A stretch of 5,300 nucleotides of DNA from Planctomycetaceae bacterium (GTDB lineage Bacteria > Planctomycetota > Phycisphaerae > Phycisphaerales > SM1A02), in NCBI GenBank assembly GCA_947459855.1, contig CANHFL010000109.1:1-5300 (forward strand). The letters are read 5' to 3'. The position numbers and the translations under genes are program-made. Positions within the stretch are counted from its first letter, which is position 1. Each line of letters opens with the position of its first letter. A model generated the notes under the pieces. The model saw only the letters and a list, made by a program, of their open reading frames with translations, did not search any database and was not told the origin of the DNA. This document shows positions 5,192-5,300 of the stretch, piece after piece.

Positions 5192-5300
5192 GTGAGCGTG
5201 CGCGCTGGAGGAAGGCGCGTCCGGCTCACGGTGCCTGCCGGCTCCACGGATGGGGCAGGCAAGCATGGGACGCGCGCGATGGCGCCGCCGCCAGGGATGC
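5192..5300 (+). CDS. rsmH: 5' end of probable rsmH (16S rRNA m4C1402 methyltransferase)
   Basis: The frame from the GTG at 5192 stays open to the window end, giving 36 codons and one base. The residues are basic and Gly/Pro-rich and end with RAMAPPPGM; the next codon begins with C, compatible with the His of the H-V-P-V-L-L motif that opens the RsmH (MraW) methyltransferase domain. RsmH methylates N4 of C1402 in 16S rRNA with S-adenosylmethionine, and its gene normally follows mraZ. No conserved domain residue is actually inside the window, so the name rests on position and on this junction. If correct, the protein has an N-terminal extension of about 36 residues, or the true start is the ATG at 5279 or 5297. 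The gap after mraZ is 52 nt, with no poly-T terminator, so co-transcription is likely. Confidence 0.55.
   Translation, partial: MSVRAGGRRVRLTVPAGSTDGAGKHGTRAMAPPPGM

Noticed and set aside
1..5300. Mobile element, defence system, CRISPR array, tRNA or rRNA
   Set aside because: No transposase, integrase, nuclease or toxin motif, no spaced palindromic repeats beyond the mraZ region, and no tRNA-like or rRNA-like sequence was found.

Overview
This is a high-GC stretch (strong G/C at third codon positions) from a bacterial chromosome. It looks like an ordinary core or near-core region rather than a mobile one: no transposase, integrase, tRNA, rRNA or CRISPR array is visible. The lipoprotein and amidohydrolase styles, together with an mraZ-rsmH start of a dcw cluster, suggest Planctomycetota, perhaps Phycisphaerae. 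That placement is inference from protein character only.

Layout. (1) Positions 1-2511, plus strand: a tight run of four genes, namely the 3' end of a small membrane protein (possibly DUF2752), two consecutive lipoproteins that look like diverged tandem paralogues, and a divergent GT-B-type glycosyltransferase-like protein. Junctions are a 4-nt start/stop overlap, then gaps of 16 and 4 nt, so this is very probably one transcript concerned with the cell envelope. (2) Positions 2478-4332, minus strand: a two-gene unit, a flavin reductase-like FMN-binding protein with a basic Ala/Pro/Arg/Lys-rich tail, then 52 nt later an amidohydrolase (Amidohydro_2, TIM barrel). Its last gene converges on the first operon with a 34-nt overlap of coding ends. 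(3) Positions 4333-4665: a divergent intergenic region of 333 nt. Its mraZ-proximal part holds repeated TGGG-type units on a 10-bp period, overlapping a plausible promoter; this resembles the MraZ operator described in other bacteria. (4) Positions 4666-5300, plus strand: mraZ, with GTG start and strong ribosome binding site, then the 5' end of a gene that is probably rsmH (mraW). This is the classic opening of the division and cell wall cluster.

How the parts work together: MraZ is predicted to bind the repeats just upstream of its own start and to control mraZ-rsmH and the cluster that follows. The first operon probably makes envelope proteins of unknown function. The flavin reductase/amidohydrolase pair is probably metabolic, with unknown substrates. 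I see no convincing new multi-gene system. The items most worth checking are the MraZ operator array, the paralogous lipoprotein pair with its companion GT-B protein lacking the usual E-x7-E pair, and the basic tail on the flavin reductase.
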